NCBI RefSeq assembly: GCF_014651035.1
Contig: NZ_BMWC01000006.1
Location: 372,001 to 436,000, forward strand
DNA: 64,000 nt
From: Streptomyces lomondensis
GTDB taxonomy: Bacteria > Actinomycetota > Actinomycetes > Streptomycetales > Streptomycetaceae
Direction: 5' to 3'
Positions within the stretch are counted from its first letter, which is position 1. Each line of letters begins with the position of its first letter. Positions 40,573 through 48,373 of the stretch are shown here, piece by piece. The notes beneath the pieces were generated by a model. It had not been told where the DNA came from. It saw only the letters and a program-made list of their open reading frames with translations, and did no database searches. The translations under genes and the position numbers were made by a program.

Positions 40573-41558
40573 GCGGTCCCGACGTCTCCGTCGTGATCTG
40601 CGCGTACACCGAGGACCGCTGGGAGGACATCCTCGCGGCGGTCTCCTCGGTGCGGGCGCAGTCGCGGCCGGCCCTGGAGACGCTGCTGGTCGTCGATCAC
40701 AACGAGACGCTCCGGGAGCGGCTGGCCAAGGAGTACAAGGAAGCCGACGCCGTGCGGGTGCTCGCCAACGCGGGCCCCCGCGGCCTGTCCGCCGGCCGCA
40801 ACACCGGTATCGCGGCCGCGCGCGGCGAGATCGTGGCCTTCCTCGACGACGACGCCGTGGCCGAGCGCGACTGGCTGCGGTACTTCGCCGAGGCGTACGC
40901 CGACCCGCGGGTGCTGGCGGTCGGCGGGCGCGTGGTGCCGGTCTGGGCGTCGGGGCGGCGGCCGGACTGGTTCCCGGAGGAGTTCGACTGGGTGGTCGGC
41001 TGCACCTACCGGGGCCTGCCGCGCGGCCGGGTCCGGGTGCGCAACGTCCTCGGCGGCAACGCCTCGTTCCGCCGCAGCGCCTTCGACGCGGCGGGCGGTT
41101 TCGCCACCGGCATCGGCCGGGACGGCGACAAACGCCCGCTGGGCTGCGAGGAGACGGAACTGTGCATCCGCCTCAGCCGGGCCCGGCCCGACGCGGTGCT
41201 GCTGATCGACGACCGGGCGGTGATCCACCACCGGGTGCCCGAGGCCCGCGAGCAGTTCCGCTACTTCCGCACGCGCGCGTACGCCGAGGGCCTGTCCAAG
41301 GCCCTGGTTACCCGGAGCGTGGGCGCGGAGAAGGGCCTGGAGTCCGAACGCCGGTACGCCACCCGGGTGCTGCCGGCCGGGGTGGCCCGGGGCCTGCGGG
41401 ACGCCCTGCTGGCCCGGCCGGGCGGCGCGGGGCGGGCGGGCGCGATCGTGGCCGGGGTGCTGACGGCGGCGGGCGGATACGTCGTCGGCAGCGTCCGGGC
41501 GCGCCGGGGCGGGACCACGTTCCAGGTGCCCGAGGTGGAGGCGGCGGCCCGTGAGTGA
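40569..41558 (+). CDS. Family 2 glycosyltransferase
   Basis: A 329-residue GT-A enzyme starting at TTG 40569, which overlaps the previous stop (TTGA). The fold starts VSVVICAYTEDRWEDILAAVSSVRAQS. DDD in EIVAFLDDDAVAERDWL is the nucleotide-sugar/metal motif, and GNASFRRSAFDAAGGF and GCEETELCIRL follow (ED-type catalytic base). The C-terminal 80 residues contain a weak hydrophobic stretch (AGAIVAGVLTAAGGYVVGSV). It is embedded in an operon with another glycosyltransferase and a deacetylase, so it probably elongates the same glycan; the sugar is not known. Confidence 0.88.
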   Translation: MSGPDVSVVICAYTEDRWEDILAAVSSVRAQSRPALETLLVVDHNETLRERLAKEYKEADAVRVLANAGPRGLSAGRNTGIAAARGEIVAFLDDDAVAERDWLRYFAEAYADPRVLAVGGRVVPVWASGRRPDWFPEEFDWVVGCTYRGLPRGRVRVRNVLGGNASFRRSAFDAAGGFATGIGRDGDKRPLGCEETELCIRLSRARPDAVLLIDDRAVIHHRVPEAREQFRYFRTRAYAEGLSKALVTRSVGAEKGLESERRYATRVLPAGVARGLRDALLARPGGAGRAGAIVAGVLTAAGGYVVGSVRARRGGTTFQVPEVEAAARE

Positions 41559-42351
41559 CGCCCGCGTACCGATCCTCATGTACCACGCGGTCGCGACCGA
41601 CCCGAACGACGCGACCCGTGCGCTGTCCGTGACCCCGGAGGCGTTCGCCGAGCAGATGGCGGTGCTCGCCGACCGGGGTCTGAGGCCCCTCACCACGGCC
41701 GAACTGGCCGCGTGCTGGCGCTCCGGCCGCCCGCTGCCCGAGCGGCCGGTCCTCATCACGTTCGACGACGGCTACGAGGGCGTGCACCGGCACGCCCTGC
41801 CCGCACTCGCCCGGCACGGCTTCCCGGCCACCCTGTTCGTCTCGACCGGGTGGCTGAGGGGGCCGTACGACACCGGGGGCGGCCTGGACACCATGCTGGA
41901 CTGGAACCAGGTCCGCGAACTCGCGGCGGCGGGCGTGGAGATCGGCGGGCACAGCCACAGCCACCCGCAGCTCGACCAGGTCTCCGACGCCACCCTGCGG
42001 TTCGAGCTGATCCACTGCAAGGAGATCGTCGCGGACCAACTGGGCACCGTCCCGGCCTCGTTCGCCTACCCGTACGGCTACTCCAGCCGCCGGGTGCGGC
42101 AGGCGGTGCGCGAGACGGGGTACGCCCAGGCCCTCGCCGTCGGCAACGGCCTCGCGCGCCGGGCGCAGGGGCCGTACGCCCTGCGGCGGGTGACGGTGCG
42201 CCGCAGCACGGGCGTCGAGGAGTTCGCACGGGTGATCGAGGGCCGGGCGATCGCCCGTACGTTCGCCAGGGACCGTGCCCTGACCAAGGGGTACGCCGTG
42301 GTCCGCAGGACCCGCCGGGCACGCCGGCTGGTGTCCCGCCCCGGTGGCTGA
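41551..42351 (+). CDS. Polysaccharide deacetylase (CE4, NodB domain)
   Basis: A 266-residue protein from GTG 41551, overlapping the previous gene by 8 bases. The NodB motifs are MT1 TFDDGYEG (Asp72 catalytic base, Asp73 metal), MT2 GGHSHSHPQL (His134 and His138 metal ligands) and MT3/4 FAYPYGYSSRRVRQAV. No signal peptide is seen, so it may act on a lipid-linked or cytoplasmic-face intermediate, or be exported in another way. With the two upstream glycosyltransferases it would N-deacetylate an amino-sugar polymer. A strong terminator follows. Confidence 0.9.
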   Translation: MSDARVPILMYHAVATDPNDATRALSVTPEAFAEQMAVLADRGLRPLTTAELAACWRSGRPLPERPVLITFDDGYEGVHRHALPALARHGFPATLFVSTGWLRGPYDTGGGLDTMLDWNQVRELAAAGVEIGGHSHSHPQLDQVSDATLRFELIHCKEIVADQLGTVPASFAYPYGYSSRRVRQAVRETGYAQALAVGNGLARRAQGPYALRRVTVRRSTGVEEFARVIEGRAIARTFARDRALTKGYAVVRRTRRARRLVSRPGG

Positions 42352-42368
42352 CCCGCACCCGGGGAACA

Positions 42369-42403
42369 CGCCGCGTGCACCTGGAAACCGGGTGCACGCG
42401 GCG
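42369..42403 (+). terminator. Terminator of the glycosyltransferase-deacetylase operon
   Basis: CGCCGCGTGCACC and GGTGCACGCGGCG form a perfect 13-bp stem around a 9-base loop, 17 bases after the stop. Confidence 0.9.
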
Positions 42404-42426
42404 CCCTCGTGCCGGATCATGGCGGC

Positions 42427-43521
42427 ATGTCTGTGAACCCGCACGAGGCGCTGCCGATCCGGCTCAACGTCGACGACTCCGACTCCCCGTCCGACGTCGT
42501 CGACGCGCTGTTCCTCGGCCGCTTCGCGACGGGCGAGCAGCCGTACTCCCACGCGGCGAACATCGAGCGCGTACGGTCCGGTGCGACGTTGATGCCGCCC
42601 GGCGCCCGCGTGCTGCGCGTCGCCCGGGACGACGACCGCAGCGCGACCCTGGCCGAGGGCGACGGCTGGACGCTGCTGATCTCCCGCTGGAACCGGGGCG
42701 CCGACGTGACGGTGACGGCGACCAGCGAGGAGCTGGCGAAGAAGGTCCTGGAGCAGGCCACGGACGGCGCGGCGGACGAGCCCGAACCGCAGCCGGAGAA
42801 CGTCACGATGGGCTTCTGGTACGTCTCCCCGCGCCGCGGCCCGCACCGCACGACCCGCCAGATCGCGGCGGGCACCTGGGACGAGGTCCGGCCCAACTAC
42901 ACGGCACCCGTGGCGGACGCCATGGACCGCCTGATGAAGACGACCCCGGAGGACATCGCGGGCCGTCTCCTCCTGCTGCACGGCCCGCCGGGCACCGGCA
43001 AGACGTCGGCGCTGCGGACCCTGGCCCGCTCCTGGCGCGACTGGTGCCAGGTGGACTGCGTGCTGGACCCCGAGCGGCTCTTCACCGACGTCGGCTACCT
43101 CATGGACATCGCCATCGGCGAGGAGGACGCGGCGGGCAAGGGCCGCTGGCGGCTGCTGCTCCTGGAGGACTGCGACGAGCTGATCCGCGGCGAGGCCAAG
43201 CACACGGCGGGCCAGGCGCTGTCGCGGCTGCTGAACCTGACGGACGGACTGCTCGGCCAGGGCCGCAACGTCCTGGTCGGCGTCACGACCAACGAGGACC
43301 TGGAGCGCCTGCACCCCGCCGTGGTACGGCCCGGCCGCTGCCTGGCCCGCATCGAGGTGGGACCGCTGACCCGCCGGGAGGCGGCGACCTGGCTCGGCAC
43401 GGAGGAGGGCATCGGCCGCGAGGGCGCCACGCTGGCGGAGCTGTACGCGCTGCGCCGGGGCACGTCCCCGACGGCCCTGCCGGAGCCGCGTGAGGGCGCG
43501 GACGCGGGGCTGTATCTGTAG
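42427..43521 (+). CDS. AAA family ATPase with DUF5925-type N-terminal domain
   Basis: A 364-residue protein from ATG 42427. Residues 1-160 form an N-terminal domain (SVNPHEALPIRLNVDDSDSPSDVVDALFLGRFATGEQPYS) that I recall as DUF5925. The AAA+ domain has Walker A GPPGTGKTSA at about 186-195, Walker B LLLLEDCDEL and sensor-type VGVTTNEDLERLHPAVVRPGRC with an arginine finger. Such proteins are common in Streptomyces and their partners are unknown. It stands alone between terminators. Confidence 0.85.
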   Translation: MSVNPHEALPIRLNVDDSDSPSDVVDALFLGRFATGEQPYSHAANIERVRSGATLMPPGARVLRVARDDDRSATLAEGDGWTLLISRWNRGADVTVTATSEELAKKVLEQATDGAADEPEPQPENVTMGFWYVSPRRGPHRTTRQIAAGTWDEVRPNYTAPVADAMDRLMKTTPEDIAGRLLLLHGPPGTGKTSALRTLARSWRDWCQVDCVLDPERLFTDVGYLMDIAIGEEDAAGKGRWRLLLLEDCDELIRGEAKHTAGQALSRLLNLTDGLLGQGRNVLVGVTTNEDLERLHPAVVRPGRCLARIEVGPLTRREAATWLGTEEGIGREGATLAELYALRRGTSPTALPEPREGADAGLYL

Positions 43522-43622
43522 CCCGGTTCGCACACAACCGCCTCTCACCTCCCTGTTACCCAGGCGTGCCAAGGTGTGCGCGGCGGCGGCACCGCGCTTC
43601 GCCGGGACGAAGGAGGGCTCTG

Positions 43623-44018
43623 ATGGCACACACGGCACCCACCGTCTTCAGCGAACCGGTCCACCGCGTCACGCGGTGGGTCCTGCCCGTGGTCCTGGGT
43701 CTCGTCTACGGCAACTGGGTGGCGGTGAACCGGCGTCACGGCGGCCCGATCACCGGACCGGACCTGGCGTCGGGCGTGTGGAGCGCGCTCGCCTTCACGG
43801 CCGTCTGCATCGCCGTGATCCAGGTGACCCGGCGCCTCAGGCGCGACCTGCACGCCCTGCACGCGCTGCTCCGGGCTGCCTTCGCCGGCGCCGCGCTGGG
43901 CTTCCTCTACAGCCAGACCGGCGACGACCTCCGCCCGGTGGTCATCACGTCGGTGCTGGTCACGGCTGCCGTCTTCCTGCTGCTGTTCTACCGCTTCCAC
44001 ACGCGCGGCGACGCGTAG
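43623..44018 (+). CDS. Small integral membrane protein, unknown family
   Basis: A 131-residue protein from ATG 43623 after an AGGAGGG site. It has about four hydrophobic segments: VLPVVLGLVYGNWVAV, LASGVWSALAFTAVCIAVIQV, LLRAAFAGAALGFLYSQ, and VVITSVLVTAAVFLLLFYRF. A short basic cytoplasmic stretch (RRLRRDLHALHA) lies between helices 2 and 3. I do not recognise a domain. It is followed after 60 bases by a DUF72 gene on the same strand. Confidence 0.75.
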   Translation: MAHTAPTVFSEPVHRVTRWVLPVVLGLVYGNWVAVNRRHGGPITGPDLASGVWSALAFTAVCIAVIQVTRRLRRDLHALHALLRAAFAGAALGFLYSQTGDDLRPVVITSVLVTAAVFLLLFYRFHTRGDA

Positions 44019-44078
44019 CGGCCGGAGGACCGGGCCGCTCACCGCCCCCTCCAGGGCGTGCGGTGCTTTGATGGGGGT

Positions 44079-44849
44079 ATGACCCTGTTCGTCGGTACGT
44101 CCGGGTGGCAGTACAAGGACTGGCGGGACGTCCTGTACCCGTCCGGGCTGCCGATGCGGCTCTGGCTGGAGGAGTACGCGGGGCACTTCGCCACCGTCGA
44201 GATCAACAACGCCTTCTACCGGCTGCCGTCCCGGGAGACCTTCGAGGACTGGCGGGGGCGGGTGCCCGCGGACTTCGTCGTCGCGGTCAAGGCGAGCCGC
44301 TACCTGACCCACATCAAGCGGCTGAAGGACCCCGAGGAGCCGGTGCACCGGCTGATGAGCCACGCGGCGGGCCTCGGCGACCGCCTCGGGCCGGTCCTGC
44401 TCCAGCTCCCGCCCAACCTGCGCGCGGACCCGGGCCTGCTGGACGCCTGTCTGGCCTGCTTCCCGGCCTCGACCCGGGTCGCGGTCGAGCCCCGGCACGA
44501 CTCCTGGTGGACGCCGGAGGTCCGCGCGGTCCTGGAGTCCCGGCGCGCCGCCCTGTGCTGGGCCGACGTCCTGGCCCGCCCCGTGACACCGCTGTGGCGC
44601 ACCGCCGACTGGGGCTACGTCCGCTTCCACCAGGGCCGCGCCCACCCCTGGCCCCGCTACGGCCGCCGCTCCCTCGCCACCTGGCTCGACCGCATCGCCA
44701 CGACCTGGCCCGACGGCGAGGACGTCTACGCGTACTTCAACAACGACCCGGGCGGCGCGGCGCCGGCGGACGCGAGGGCGTTCGCGAGGTTGGGGAGGTC
44801 GGCGGGTCTGGACATCACACGGACGCCGGAGCACCTGGCCCGTACATGA
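44079..44849 (+). CDS. DUF72 family protein
   Basis: A 256-residue TIM-barrel-like protein. Family signatures are GTSGWQYKDWRDVLYP at the N-terminus, VEINNAFYRLPSRETFEDWRGRVPADFVVAVKASRYLTHIKRLKDPEE, LLQLPPNLRADPGLLDACL, EPRHDSWWTPEV, and VYAYFNNDPGG near the end. DUF72 (YecE) proteins are widespread and have no settled enzymatic function. ATG 44079 begins at the conserved N-terminal strand. It is convergent with a GntR-type gene. Confidence 0.9.
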   Translation: MTLFVGTSGWQYKDWRDVLYPSGLPMRLWLEEYAGHFATVEINNAFYRLPSRETFEDWRGRVPADFVVAVKASRYLTHIKRLKDPEEPVHRLMSHAAGLGDRLGPVLLQLPPNLRADPGLLDACLACFPASTRVAVEPRHDSWWTPEVRAVLESRRAALCWADVLARPVTPLWRTADWGYVRFHQGRAHPWPRYGRRSLATWLDRIATTWPDGEDVYAYFNNDPGGAAPADARAFARLGRSAGLDITRTPEHLART

Positions 44850-44970
44850 CACCCTCTTTCCGCCGCGACGGCGCTCGGCCACGACGGCGCGTTCCGGCGG
44901 TGCCGAACGCCGCTCGGCCCGCCACGCTCCACGCCCTGCCCCGGGAAACCACCCGGAGAACATCGCCGCC

Positions 44971-45339
44971 CTACTCCCCGTAAGCCGCCCGCAGGGCATC
45001 TCGTACCGCCGCCAGCGCGTCGGCTTCCGTCAGCCCCAGCCGCCGAGCCCGCTCCACGTACGCCTGCGCGGCTGCCGCCAGCTCCCGCTCCGCCGCCGAG
45101 CCGGCGGCAGCCACGAACGTGCCGTTCCGCCCCCGCGTCTCGATCACGCCGTCGGCCTCCAGCGCCCGGTACGCCTTCGCGACCGTGTTCGCGGCGAGGC
45201 CCAGCGACTCGGCCAGCCCCCGCACGGTCGGCAGCCGGTACCCCACGGGCAGCTCGCCCGACCGCGCCTGCTCGGAGATCCGCGCCCGCACCTGCTCGTA
45301 GGGCGGGGCGCTGTCGTCGATGTCGATCTTCAAGGTCAC
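44971..45339 (-). CDS. GntR family regulator, YtrA subgroup
   Basis: A 122-residue protein from GTG 45339. The winged helix is at about residues 10-80: PPYEQVRARISEQARSGELPVGYRLPTVRGLAESLGLAANTVAKAYRALEADGVIETRGRNGTFV. A short C-terminal helical dimerisation part follows (about 85-122). YtrA-type regulators commonly control ABC transporter genes; none is adjacent. It is divergent from the acetyltransferase gene with a 71-base gap. Confidence 0.88.
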   Translation of the reverse strand: MTLKIDIDDSAPPYEQVRARISEQARSGELPVGYRLPTVRGLAESLGLAANTVAKAYRALEADGVIETRGRNGTFVAAAGSAAERELAAAAQAYVERARRLGLTEADALAAVRDALRAAYGE

Positions 45340-45410
45340 AGCCCGATTGTCCCGTACCCGGCGGAAAATGAGAGGCACCCGCAACGCGCCCCCGCGTAAC
45401 GTGCGCCATC

Positions 45411-46340
45411 ATGACCATGACCGTGCGCGACCTGCGTCCCGACGTCCGAGCCGACGCCGAGGGGTTCTCCGACACCCGCCGGCTCGCCCTCCCCTACATG
45501 CTGTCCACCCCCGAGTCCGTGGTGCACACCCTGACGCACGCCCACCCGGACGCCCACTTCGGACAGCTGATCGCCGAGGAGGAGGGCGAGATCGTCGGCA
45601 CGGCCCAGATCAGCGTCGCGCATGACAGCCCGGAACCCGGCCAGGGCTCCGCCAACATCTACGTACGCCCCGACCGCACGCGCCGCGGCGCCGGTTCGCT
45701 GCTGCTGCGCACCGCCGAGGAGCGCCTGGCGGCGCTGGGCGTCAGGAAGCTGTTCGCCTGGGTGCTGGACGAGCCGGACAACCGCGCCTTCGCCGAGCGG
45801 CGCGGCTTCCGGGCCAGCCGTTCCGCCTACTTCCTCCGCCTCGACCTGGCGGCCGGCATGCTGCCGCCCCGCCAGGACCCGCCGGCCGGTGTCGAGCTGC
45901 GCACGGGCGCCGACTTCGCGGACGACCCGCGCCCGATGTTCGAACTGGACGCGGTGACGTCGTCGGACGAACCGAGCGACATCGCGGTCGAGTTCACCGA
46001 CTACGAGGCGTGGCTGGAGGAGACCTGGCAGCACCCGCTGCTGAACCTCGGCCTGACCTCGGTCGCCGTCGTCGACGGCCGCCCCGCCGCGTTCAGCGCG
46101 GCCTACACCGACGGTGGCACCCGCTACGCCACCGCCATGACCGGCACCGCCCGGGAGTTCCGCGGCCGGGGCCTGGCCAAGCTCGCCAAGAACGACTCCC
46201 TGCACCGGGCGCGCGCCGCGGGGTACACGGAGGCGTTCACGGGCAACGACACCGGCAACGGACCGATGATCGCCATCAACAAGTGGTTCGGCTACGAGGT
46301 CTGCGCGACGGAGGTGCGGTATGTCCGCGAACTCGGCTGA
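45411..46340 (+). CDS. GNAT family N-acetyltransferase, two-domain
   Basis: A 309-residue protein. The first GNAT domain (about 5-150) has the acetyl-CoA loop VRPDRTRRGAGSLLL and later FAERRGFRASRSAYFLRLDL. The second, weaker copy (about 160-305) has GTAREFRGRGLAKLAKNDSLHRARAAG and GNGPMIAINKWFGYE. Tandem GNATs in Streptomyces include aminoglycoside- and mycothiol-type acetyltransferases, but no such signature is seen, so the substrate is unknown. The DUF402 gene starts 20 bases before its end. Confidence 0.85.
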   Translation: MTMTVRDLRPDVRADAEGFSDTRRLALPYMLSTPESVVHTLTHAHPDAHFGQLIAEEEGEIVGTAQISVAHDSPEPGQGSANIYVRPDRTRRGAGSLLLRTAEERLAALGVRKLFAWVLDEPDNRAFAERRGFRASRSAYFLRLDLAAGMLPPRQDPPAGVELRTGADFADDPRPMFELDAVTSSDEPSDIAVEFTDYEAWLEETWQHPLLNLGLTSVAVVDGRPAAFSAAYTDGGTRYATAMTGTAREFRGRGLAKLAKNDSLHRARAAGYTEAFTGNDTGNGPMIAINKWFGYEVCATEVRYVRELG

Positions 46341-46821
46341 CGGGCCCGCCCGGCTGGACGTCGTGCTCGTCAAGGCAGGCCGTACGAAGATCCGTTACGC
46401 CGGCGAGCTGCTGTCGGACGACGGCACCCGGGTCGCCGTCCGCGCCCCGTGGGCGGGCTCCGGCGTCCGCGACTTCGGGTTCGTCCGCTTCGAGCCCGGG
46501 GACGTCTTCACGGAGTACTACTGGCGTGACCGCTGGTACGCGGTGAAGGAGGTCCGCTCCGCCACGGGCGCGCTGAAGGGCTGGTACTGCGACATCACCC
46601 GCCCCGTCGAGCGCTCCGGCTCGGAGCTGGTCGTCGAGGATCTCGACCTGGACCTGTGGCGCTCCGCGGACGGCACGGACGTACGGCGCCTGGACGAGGA
46701 CGAGTTCGCGGAGAGCGGCCTCGCCGAGTCGGACCCGGAGGCCGCGTCCGCCGCCCTGGCCGCGCTCGACGAGCTGGAGTCACTCGCCCGTAGGGGCGAC
46801 TTCGCCGCGCTCCTGGCCTGA
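46321..46821 (+). CDS. DUF402 family protein
   Basis: A 166-residue protein overlapping the acetyltransferase gene by 20 bases. The domain has TKIRYAGELLSDDGTRVAVRAPW, GDVFTEYYWRDRWYAVKEVRSATGALKGWYCDITRPVER and the conserved VEDLDLDLWRSADG metal-site motif (EDxDLD). DUF402 proteins are known as nucleotide or mRNA-cap-like phosphatases in some bacteria. The C-terminal 50 residues are acidic. It overlaps the convergent methyltransferase gene by 42 bases. Confidence 0.85.
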   Translation: MSANSADGPARLDVVLVKAGRTKIRYAGELLSDDGTRVAVRAPWAGSGVRDFGFVRFEPGDVFTEYYWRDRWYAVKEVRSATGALKGWYCDITRPVERSGSELVVEDLDLDLWRSADGTDVRRLDEDEFAESGLAESDPEAASAALAALDELESLARRGDFAALLA

Positions 46822-47439
46822 GGCCCGGGCCGGCGCGACCACCGCGTACCGCTCGTCGGTCACCTCCCCGCCCCACAGCAGCGGGTCGTCCGACAGCCGC
46901 TCCACGCGCACCTGACCGGCGATCGGGGCGAGGAGGCCGATGAGCCGGTCCGCCGGTATGCCGACCGGCTCGACGCTCCCCCACACGCCCTCGACCAGCA
47001 CGAGCCGCCCGCCCGGCCGCAGCAGCCCGGACCAGTGCCCGAGGGCGCGGGCGGGGTCGGGCAGGGCCCACAGGACATGCCGGACGAGCACGACGTCGAA
47101 GCGCTGCTCCCCGACGGGCGGTGCCGCGGCGTCGCCGACGAGGAACACCGCGTCACGCCCGGCCAGTTTCTCCCGGGCGAGCGTCACCATCGCCGGGGAG
47201 AGGTCCACCCCCGTCACCCGGTGCCCCTGCTCGGACGCGAGCAGTGACAGGCTGCCGGTGCCGCAGCCGAGATCGAGGACGTCGCCCGCGCGCCCGGGCA
47301 GCCAGTCGCGCAGCCGCCCGGCCCAGGCGCGGCGCACCTCGGGGTCGCGCAGCCCGTGGTCCGGTTCGTCGTCGAAGGAGGTGGCCCGCGCGTCCCAGTC
47401 CGCGTTCGCCGAGGTCATGCCGTCACTCTGGTTCGTCAT
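46780..47439 (-). CDS. SAM-dependent class I methyltransferase
   Basis: A 219-residue Rossmann-fold methyltransferase from ATG 47439. Motif I is VLDLGCGTGSLSLLA, motif II VTGVDLSPAMVTLAREKL, the acidic post-I region is VFLVGDAAAPPV, and motif IV is FDVVLVRHVLWALPDPARAL. The closest general type is ubiquinone/menaquinone C-methyltransferase-like. The substrate is not predictable. Its 3' end overlaps DUF402 by 42 bases. Two 12-bp direct repeats 27 bases apart precede the start. Confidence 0.88.
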   Translation of the reverse strand: MTNQSDGMTSANADWDARATSFDDEPDHGLRDPEVRRAWAGRLRDWLPGRAGDVLDLGCGTGSLSLLASEQGHRVTGVDLSPAMVTLAREKLAGRDAVFLVGDAAAPPVGEQRFDVVLVRHVLWALPDPARALGHWSGLLRPGGRLVLVEGVWGSVEPVGIPADRLIGLLAPIAGQVRVERLSDDPLLWGGEVTDERYAVVAPARASGQERGEVAPTGE

Positions 47440-47456
47440 GCGCCCAAGAGTGACAC

Positions 47457-47495
47457 CCGCCACTGACACTCGAATCGTGACTGCCGCCACTGACA
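47457..47495. promoter_or_regulatory. Direct repeats in the methyltransferase promoter
   Basis: CCGCCACTGACA occurs at 47457-47468 and again at 47484-47495, 18 to 56 bases upstream of the methyltransferase start. They may bind a regulator. Confidence 0.4.
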
Positions 47496-47527
47496 GACCA
47501 GGAGCGATGAGGAACCCTCCCCCGAAA

Positions 47528-47563
47528 GGTCTACCTCCGTGAGAACGCGGAACCCGGTAGACC
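47528..47563 (+). promoter_or_regulatory. Stem-loop in the 5' leader of a 44-codon gene
   Basis: GGTCTACC at 47528-47535 pairs with GGTAGACC at 47556-47563, and inside TCCG pairs with CGGA around an 8-base loop. It lies immediately before the AAGGAGG ribosome site (47567-47573), so the fold could gate translation or act as an upstream terminator. Confidence 0.55.
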
Positions 47564-47578
47564 CTTAAGGAGGCAGCC

Positions 47579-47713
47579 ATGCGCCGTGTGACCGTGCAGA
47601 AGCCCCTGAAGAAGACGGACATCCGCAGGGTCCGCGAAGAGGCCGACGAGCGCCCCGCCGGGCGCCCTGAGGTCCGCAAGGACGTCGCACGCATCTGGTG
47701 GCCGGACGCCTGA
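47579..47713 (+). CDS. 44-residue basic peptide
   Basis: ATG 47579 follows AAGGAGG at ideal spacing. The peptide begins MRRVTVQKPLKKTDIRRVRE and ends RKDVARIWWPDA, giving a basic N-half and a Trp-Trp C-terminus. It has no signal or helix long enough for a membrane. Codon third positions are GC-rich, as in neighbouring genes. I recall no family. The strong ribosome site and structured leader are the main evidence that it is real. Confidence 0.6.
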   Translation: MRRVTVQKPLKKTDIRRVREEADERPAGRPEVRKDVARIWWPDA

Positions 47714-47743
47714 ACGGCCGGTGCCGATCATGAGACGCATGCG

Positions 47744-48193
47744 TCAGAGCAGCCGCTTCCGGTAGTGGACGCGGTCGTAGGGCCCGTCCGGACGACGCTC
47801 CACCAGCTCGTAGCCGTACTTCGGATAGATCTTCTGGTTCTCCCACATCAGCGCGTTCGTGTAGAGCCTGACCTCGGGCAGCCCCAGCGCACGCGCGTGC
47901 GCGTCCACGAACCGCAGCAGCCGCCGCCCCACTCCCCTGCCGTGCGCGGTCGGGTGGACGGCGATGGTGTCGAGGAAGAGATGGTCCTCGAACGCCTCGA
48001 CCACGACGAGGCCGACGACGGGCTCGCCCGTCAGGAACACCTTGCCCGCGGCCACGTTCGCCGCGTGGTCCTCCTCCATGGGTTGCGGCACCCGGCCGAT
48101 GCGCTCGATGTAAGGGCGGAAGGCCGCGTCGATGACGTCCTCGACGACCGGTACGTCGGCGGCGACGGCCGGCCGGATCTCCTCGTCTGCCAT
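47744..48193 (-). CDS. GNAT family N-acetyltransferase
   Basis: A 149-residue single-domain acetyltransferase. The motif A loop VHPTAHGRGVGRRLLRFVDAHARALG binds acetyl-CoA, and LYTNALMWENQKIYPKYGYELVERR is the motif B segment near the C-terminus. No substrate signature is apparent. ATG 48193 is the only in-frame start before the conserved RPAVAADVPVVEDVIDAAF region. It is convergent with the 44-residue peptide gene. Confidence 0.87.
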   Translation of the reverse strand: MADEEIRPAVAADVPVVEDVIDAAFRPYIERIGRVPQPMEEDHAANVAAGKVFLTGEPVVGLVVVEAFEDHLFLDTIAVHPTAHGRGVGRRLLRFVDAHARALGLPEVRLYTNALMWENQKIYPKYGYELVERRPDGPYDRVHYRKRLL

Positions 48194-48373
48194 GCCGCGA
48201 CGGTACCTACCTGATGTCAGTCTGAGCACTCCCTTAAGCCGGCCATAAGGATCTCCTCCCCCCGTCCTCAGCAGGCGATTTCACGGTTCTGTGGGGCTAG
48301 CTTCGGATCACCCCACGGGATCCGGCCCGCTCGGGCCCGGCCCTGTCCCCGAACCGTTTCGAGGAGTTCCCGC

